Shown here: positions 56,944 to 64,000 of the stretch, piece after piece
Layout of the letters: every line of letters starts with the position of its first letter
How positions within the stretch are numbered: position 1 is the first letter of the stretch
Origin: Stereocaulon alpinum
Taxonomy: Eukaryota; Ascomycota; Lecanoromycetes; Lecanorales; Stereocaulaceae
Direction of reading: 5' to 3'
Assembly (NCBI GenBank): GCA_018257865.1
Contig: JAEUBA010000031.1
Span: 186,001-250,000 of the forward strand
DNA: 64,000 bases
Position numbers and translations under genes: made by a program
The notes under the pieces: model-generated
Database searches by the model: none
The model's input: the letters and a program-made list of their open reading frames with translations, nothing else
What the model was told of the DNA's origin: nothing

Positions 56944-59900
56944 TCACCACCCTCCGCTTAGCTCTCCATTCGCCTTTAAGAAGTCCCTCGCATCCTTGTC
57001 CCCACCATTGGCAGCAACCTCCATCCAGTGGAACACCACGGCGAATGTCAGAGGTTCGAGTGCGCCTCTCTCCCTATCGCCAGGCCTAAAATCATTCGAC
57101 ATGACAGACTTGAACACGTCTTTGGCCCTCGAGAACGGCATTGTAACGCGTGGGAGTAGCTCAGGATGCGTGAGGTAAAAGAGACCAAGTTCTCGTGCAG
57201 CGATGGGTGAGCCTTCCTTGGCAGCGATCAGCCACAGCTTTGCTGCATCTTTGAGCGTAGTTGATGCGAGCATGTCATCTGCAGAAGGATTGGAGGGCTT
57301 GTTGGTGGAGATGTGATAGGCTGTGATCTCATTTGCACGACTGATCATGGATTCGCAAACGTCTTCTTTCAGCGCCAGCGCTGCAAGACCTGCGTCCCAG
57401 AATGCTTTGCCCTGTGGTGTTTGGTCTAATGTTTCGGAAGGTATGAAGGCCGCAATGTACTGAAGATCCCGGAAGAGGGTCTTTGGTCGGAGATTGTGGT
57501 CGCGGAATAGAAATAGCAGGGTGTTGACAACGTCGTCTGTTCCCGAAACGTCGGTAACGGTAGTCCCTTGCGCAAAATCTAATAGACTATGACCACCTCT
57601 TAGACCTTTTGTCCTCATTGTACCTGCCCGGCGCTCCGTGCAATTCGCCATCACCTCTTCGAGTCTAGTCGCTTTGGTTCGCGGAACACTCTTGCTGCGG
57701 AGGCTCGGATTAGGATTGCGAAGTGGAAGACGGTCGGTCATAGGCTTTCGCGAGTCCTGCAAGAACATAAGGACTAGGTCCTCAAGCTGCGACAGCATCC
57801 GGAGCTTCGTCCAGGGATCGTGCGTAAGGGACATGCTCCGAAGAAGCGTAGAATAGGCCTTTGCAAATGGAAAGGAGCTACCAGCCTCTCTTTGTGCAGA
57901 TTGTGGACTTGTTTTCGAGCTAGGTTCTGGCGGTTGCCAGATAGCAGAACTTGAGCTATTGCTGGTCCCACCTCGATGCATAGCGTCTCCAGATGTGGCA
58001 TCAGAGTGTGATTTTCCTGGTGCTGGACTTGAATCTGATCCCAGCGGCCTTGGGTCTTCTACAGTACCGAGCTTTCCAGCATCTAGGTGGTCCGCAGCGT
58101 GTTCGTTGATCCAAATATCCGTTTCGCTGCCTTGATTCCAGAGTAGGTAGCCGAGGTCACTGATCAGCAAGCTACAGAGGTTTTGTTTGATCTGCTCCGC
58201 AAAAGCCTTCTTTGCTGGTGAGGATTCTCCATCATTACTGGGGTGAGAGCTATGTCCGCCAAAGGGCGTTGGAGGTGTGAAAGTATGAAGAGGGGAACTC
58301 GGGCCGAATGGGTTGTTTGACCAGGTGTTCGGAGGAGATGTAGGTGTTGGTGGTAGAAGCGGTTGACTGCCGTATGATGACAGCCCTGTGGATGGCCGTG
58401 ACGCTTGGCCTGCACTCCAAAAGCCGCCGATACTGTTCTGGGGCGATCTGGTCTTGGAGCTAACGAAACCTAAGCCACGCGGAGGAGCACCAGGAGCGGC
58501 CACAGCGGCAAATTGTGAGGGAACAAAGCCGAACGGGCCTGACGGGAGAAGAGAGGGCGGCCCAAGCCCGCTTGATGAAACTCGTTGTGTATCAAAGGAG
58601 GACCTCTCGCGCCTGAAAAGATTGCTGGACCATAGGACGGGGTTGTCAAGCATACTGGCGCCTGCGATCTTACCAACGGATCGTTGCACCTCATAGCAGA
58701 ATCGATGAATTCTCTCCTCGCCCTTGCAAAAGTTCTCCACGCTTTTGCGAGTGAGCCATCTAGATGTGAGTTCGACCTGTTCGTCTGCTAGCTTGGACGG
58801 TCCACCATGTTCCTTGGGAGCCACTACAGCCTCGAGAACCTGTGCTTCGGTCCTATCATGTAGATTCGGACCACGGAGTCGTTGGCGCGCCCAATTGGAT
58901 ATGCTACCTGGCTGCTTGGTGCGTTTGGACCTTGCCATACTCCGTAAGGCACGAGTGACATGCAAGGCCTCTTCATAGGTAGCGGAATGCCTGACATCTG
59001 AGACGTACCACATCTTGACCCTTAAGGCTTTGCGCTGTTGCTCCATTTCGGCCAACACGCTATGATGGTACTTTTGGAGTCTGTCCAATGACTGGCATTG
59101 AACCTCACAGACCTTGGCATCCTTGGCAGCAGCGCCAATGCTTGTTGTCAGATCCACGGAGACGTCCTGAAGTACGCTATGGAAGGATGCGCGTGGATTG
59201 GAAGTTAGAAAGTCCTGATACATACCAAGCGTCTTCCACCACGAATGCGCAGTACCAAAGTCTAGTTGTGAGTGGGCTTTGTTCATGGCGGCTTCAATGA
59301 GCCTTTTCAATGGATCATGATGGTTCTCGGTTTCCATAGTCTCGGGGCTGGCAAGTGTAAGAAGGGCTTCCAGTCCAGATCTGTCATCTTCGGCCAGCAA
59401 CTTCGTCACCGCCATTTTCAAGACCTTGTAGTCTCTATCATGGTTGTCCACTCCAGTAGGCTTGTTTTTCCCAGTTTCGCGTGGTCCGTAGAGGTCACTC
59501 GCTTCTGGCCCAGGAGCCATGACCATTGCAGATCCGTCTCTAGAATAGTATATTAAAGCCCATGAGCTCGGCGAAGTGACTGATCTTGAAGCTCTGTCAT
59601 GCGTCAAGGCATTCCTGATTCGGCGGCAAGCCACCGCAAGTCCAGTGGCGAAATCCTTTTGGATCATAGGACTGGCCTTGGCCAGTTCTGCCTTTGAATC
59701 GCTCTGCAACAATTCTTGGGAGCTTTGTTCTGTGGTCAATTGATTGGTAGCAGACAATTCATTGGCATCCTTCGTGCTGATGACTGAAGCTTCAGCAGTG
59801 CTGGGTGCCGTGGAAGGAGCTAGACCACTACCCGCATCGCTGGATGTATTGATTAGAGTTGACGATCCGGCGGTAGACGGACGATCAGAGACTGCTGCTG

Positions 59901-61764
59901 TAAGTTCCGACTCATGCGCGCCTGGATTAGCCAGGCGCTCTGGGTACAGAGCATGAACCAAACCAATTATATCCAGCGGGCTCAACATCAGGAACTTGGT
60001 CGATACCTCGTCGTCATGCTCTGTGGTAAGTGGCAAAAGCGCATCCTTGTTACTTGTAGGTGGGTCAAAGGAGTCGAAGATGGCCATGATCCCGTCCAGG
60101 ATCTCCGGCTTCACCAAAGCATGGCCATTCCTAGACAACATTGTCAATATAAAAGGTCCGTAAACGGGCTTGCATACTTACCATTGAAGAACAACATCAA
60201 AAACTCGCTGTTGTAGTCGAATGACCAATGGTTGTAAGATTAGCTTCCTAGCAGAGTCGCCAATGTGGTGTGTCATCATGATACCGCGGACCTGATCTCT
60301 GTGGTTAGACGAAGTTAAAACAGTGGTAAGACGTGGGCTTACTTCGGGATACACCAAGATGCTGGAGATGAAGGTGGCAAAGTACCAGCTGCAGACAATA
60401 TAACGTTTCGCTCGGAGCCTAAGTTTGGGGTCCTCAATCTTTCGCAAGACGGCATGGGAAAAGGCCAGGGCGCTTTCCGGCACAGCTTGTAGGCTTCCAT
60501 CCGAGGTGAGTAGTTCTAGTAGACCAGTCAGTGCATTCTCGAAGAAGTCGGCCTCCAGTATGGCAGCTTTGGCATTGTGCATTTCTATGGGCTCTATGAA
60601 CTCCACTGGCTGCTTGCTTGGCGCATCCAGTAGGAAGAATCCTTCAGACAGGATCCTCATGAGGTAAGTCTCCACCTTTGGCTTCAGAGGCCAGTCATGG
60701 AAGTTGGCAAATGCATCTAGGGTTGCTATGGCCATTTCGTCACTGCCAGGTCTGGTCTCGGTAAAGGCTTTGACAAAGTTCTGAGCACAAATTGTCGACC
60801 AAATATCAGTCCTGCGATGATTCTCAAGGGAACCTGGTTTCGCAGAGGAGTCAAAGACACCATACAGCAGTGCAAAGAAAGGGTCCTCATTGTGAAACCG
60901 ATGAAGATTGTCCATTCTCCTAGAAAGTTTCATCATCTGGCTATCCCTGCTGTAGATTTGCGTTTTTCCATGGGAATGGTTCTGTAGAACGGAGTAGTCA
61001 ATACCGGCAGGATGGTATGATGAAGTCAGAACAGTCAGCTCGGATGGAGATAGATTGCATATCCTGTCAGGTAGGAAATGCGGATCAATCCTCATTTGGG
61101 TTAAAAAGGTAAGTACAGTGTCCTGGCTGTCTGGTGGCAGCATCTGAATACAAGACCGGGTCTCCATGTCCCCAATCGGTACGGTATCCTCTTCAAAGCG
61201 CATCCCAAGATTTCCGACGGAAGGGCCGGTCATATTACAGGATGTCCTCAGCTGCTCACACGCTTCGTAAAGTCCCGCAAATCCAGCTTGATCATCAGTC
61301 TTGTATTGATCGATCATGTTGCCGTATGCGATGGTCAGAGTGCTGATAAGTCTCCGGTCAAGGCCGCACGATAAAGTTAGATGGTCCCTTCTGGCCTGGA
61401 TAAACACGGCCTGGAGCCTTTGGTAATTCTCCAAATCCACTAGGTGGGCCAGCTCCTCTAGAGAGACATGAGGAATTTCAGGGCTTGTTCCAGTCACAGA
61501 TGGGCCATTGGCTTCCTCCTGAGGTTCGCCTAGCCTAGACTTTGCAGCCTCTGAGTGTATGTCCTCCTCTTCGACTTTCGCTGTGCCCGGGGGATCATGC
61601 TGATGTTCAGTGACCTCGCTGTTCGCAATCTCCTCCTCGTCCGAGCACGCGCTTGAAGCGGGCAATGGTATTTTCAACTCGATCGGGATGTCTTCTGGAT
61701 CATGAGCTTCCATGGGAGAGGCGGTAACGGAGGTAAAGGGCGAGGCATCTGAGGTGACAGGCAT
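56944..61764 (-). CDS. Large conserved-type fungal protein with Sel1-like C-terminus
   Basis: Two exons on the minus strand, 61764-60182 and 60130-56944, give about 1589 residues from MPVTSDASPFTSV. The intron (GTAAGT ... GTCTAG) joins VVLQW to NGHALVKPE. The N-terminal 100 residues are acidic and disordered. A long helical region follows (LAHLVDLENYQRLQAVFIQA, DPFFALLYGVFDSS, RGIMMTHHIGDSARK). The middle has a Ser/Pro/Gly-rich stretch (residues about 1050-1200). Near the end DAAKLWLIAAKEGSPIAARELGLFYL and FHWMEVAANGGDKDARDFL are Sel1-like repeats, which usually scaffold protein complexes. I do not recognise the whole family. A perfect GTATGT donor and a CTGACCCTAG acceptor upstream suggest a 5' intron; an exon from an ATG at 61966 would join in frame and add about 26 residues. 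Confidence 0.82.
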
Positions 61765-64000
61765 AATGGTGGATGCCAAGGCTTTCTAGGGTCAGCGCTG
61801 CAGTAGCAAGACGAGAGACACAGAACAGAGGGCCTCCTTTGATGCTTTGCCGCGGCTTCCTATACTGCTGCCTGCGCCATTTGATGAAAAGGGTGCCACA
61901 TACAAGACAAGCTACGAGCGTGCCCATGCATGGAGTAGCTGTGCTCCATGCTGTCCACCATGTCATCGAGAAGCCGTATCGAGGTGAGCAGAGATGTTGC
62001 CCAATCTCAGTCGCCGCCTCTTCGACATTGGGTCCTCCACATTGACCTTGTGGGCTGAGACAAAAGGGAGTTGACGTTGTCGCTAATGTGTAGGAGAAGC
62101 CGCGGATTATCGATTGGATGCTTTAGTTCAAGGTCGGACTCCGCGCATGGCAAAGTAGATGGCACAGGTACGATGAGCGTTGATGGCGGTTGAAAGTGAG
62201 TAATTGCGGGCGATTTATGCTGGCGCAATGTGTGTACAAGTCATGCAGATATCGTGCAGACTCTCAGACTCAGGTGGTGTGGCAGCACATCTGCAGCTAT
62301 AAGTGCCCCCGTTAACTGATTGGGCGAGGGGCTCGAGGCCAGCTAAAACCACTACAAGCTAGCTTCTCTAAGCCAAGTACAGTTCCCCTCCGTCAAGAAA
62401 TCGCACAATTTACAGTCGCATGACTATTCTATTGGTCGAGGTCCACAACTACTTTATAGACAGGAGCAGTCTACTATTTGGCACCAAGAGCTGTGAGCTG
62501 TACCATGTTTTGTACTCATACCGCACGCGATCCTTAAGCCGGCGGGGAAGGTCAGCAGACATCGGGAGATTCAGGGCAACAATAGAATGCATCAACGACG
62601 CCTGCATGAAACTCTTTAAAGCTGCCTTAAAAAAATTCTCGCACATGGCTTCAAAGAGTTGGCAAAATATCTGGTGTCGGCCGAACATAACGACTTGGCT
62701 CAACCACCTGTCAGCCGAGAGGGGGGATGGATCGGCGTTCTTATTCGCTAGCTGCTTAGCTGCATAGAACCATGCGGTTGATCTTCACGAGGACCTCCAC
62801 AAAGACTTCCTAGCGAATGGCAGATGATTCGACCCAACAGTGTGGCTCGATTCCTAACGCCACCACACCCATCGAAAGTCAGGGAATGTTCGACCGGGCC
62901 TGACATGTCAAGACGAGATGGAGTGGAAGAGCATTGTTATAAATGCTTCAAGTGGCGAGTCCCGTGATCAAATCAGTACCGACCGGGTTTTTGCAGAAGT
63001 CCATGCGCCCGGCCAAGTATGCGCTGGCATTGCGGAGCTACCGCTGCAGGCGCCTCATAACACGCACCAAATGACGATATGGTTGAACAGCGGCAGAGGG
63101 AAAAGCACAGCGAGATCGGTAGGCTCAAAGCGGTCAGTAAGGCGAGTCAGCTACGCTCGCCATGGAAAGGGTTCGTGGATCAGATCCAAAAGGGGCTTGT
63201 TCGCGAGCCGTCAGAGTTGCAGCACGCAGTAGGCGACCTGCTGCGCTGTACCTTGCATCATCCCTAAAGCCGTTTGTCCATGCTTTGCTCGAGGAGATGC
63301 CACTGTAGCCGACATTCCTCTGTAATCTCAGAGTTCGGGCATTTGCAGTAGAGTGTGCACTGTGTCGTCTCCGCCACCAAATTTGACCAAGTGGAGCTCG
63401 TGGCCCCATGAACTTGGACTGGCAGCACGAATATGAAATCGGACTCGAGATGATGGCGGCTGAGACTCGCAACACTGAGACGGATAGATGCCTCACGGCA
63501 GAAATTGCTTCAGTTTTCAGGACACATCCTGGAGGTCGCAAAATCAGACAGAACCAACGAACGTTTGGAAGCAGTAAGAGCAATCATAGACATGAGATCC
63601 CAAACATAAGATTCAGATTGCCCAAACTTTCAGTATGTTCTCATCTCTGCTTACGATGCTGAACAACAAAGGAAATATGACACGTGCTTCTGCATTATTA
63701 ACCCGGAAACGAACAGATTATGGCGCTCTCCACGAAAATGGATAAATATAGTCTAACGTATAGTGAAGCACGACCGATAAGCAACCTTCTCAAGAAAGTC
63801 CATTACGGGAACATTGGTGGAGAGTGCAACTGATGGCAACAGAAAAGAAAGCTTCCATGAAGCCAGCCCTAGGAGACATGCCCGGAAAAACTCATAGCCC
63901 GGAGCCGCTGCGCACGGGGACCGCGCCTGCCGCCAGAACAAAAAATTAGCTCACACGAAAATTGTCTCATCTCGCGGATCCCTCACGAGACTTTGTTCCC
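61765..64000. other. Intergenic / no supported gene, about 2.2 kb
   Basis: The left edge probably holds the promoter and 5' leader of the large minus-strand gene. From 62250 to the window end there are short overlapping frames on both strands with no domains. No terminal repeats, transposase remnants or RNA genes were recognised. Confidence 0.45.

Noticed and set aside
1..64000. Transposons, CRISPR arrays, rRNA genes and secondary-metabolite core genes
   Set aside because: No transposase, reverse transcriptase, terminal repeats, spaced repeats, rRNA or PKS/NRPS signatures were recognised on either strand.

Overview
This window looks like a gene-dense piece of a filamentous ascomycete (Pezizomycotina) nuclear genome. 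Genes lie on both strands. Introns are short (about 44-150 bp), mostly GT-AG, often with CTAAC/CTGAC-like branch sites. The gene set includes a HET-domain protein, a LaeA-like methyltransferase, F-box proteins, LCL2, a mannosyltransferase of the Anp1/Van1/Mnn9 family and a Zn2Cys6 cluster. A Dothideomycete source is possible, but that is inference only.

Layout. 1-17 kb holds mostly conserved genes: a 5'-truncated ABCA-type transporter, a four-pass MARVEL-like membrane protein, an FtsJ-like methyltransferase, a YAR1-type ankyrin protein, a WW-domain protein, an MFS sugar transporter and a cytosolic 5'-nucleotidase-like phosphoesterase. 17.9-33.8 kb is a stretch of short, low-complexity or unrecognised genes, broken only by LCL2, mitochondrial ribosomal protein bL27m and an S9 peptidase. 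It contains two small genes whose proteins look like free-standing copies of the C-terminal winged helix of TFIIF beta. Each sits head-to-head with a small minus-strand gene, and those minus-strand genes also resemble each other. The same stretch holds a protein with two copies of an unrecognised CPW/ALRD domain. 34.8-39.4 kb has a Ser/Gly-repeat protein with a cysteine-rich tail and a six-exon mannosyltransferase with an apparent GC-AG intron. 40-56 kb has two F-box proteins, a membrane-anchored TAP-like alpha/beta hydrolase, an M18 aminopeptidase whose reading frame starts with a Zn2Cys6 cluster, a LaeA-like methyltransferase, a HET-domain protein and a second methyltransferase. 56.9-61.8 kb is one large minus-strand gene with Sel1-like repeats near its C-terminus. 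61.8-64 kb shows no convincing gene.

The genes do not form one obvious pathway or a secondary-metabolite cluster. The observations most worth following are the paired TFIIF-beta winged-helix mini-genes (20.7-23.6 kb), the Zn2Cys6/M18 peptidase fusion frame (45.8-47.6 kb) and the two-copy CPW domain protein (32.5-33.8 kb). Exon boundaries were worked out by hand from reading frames and splice motifs. No database search was run, so family calls rest on recognised motifs.
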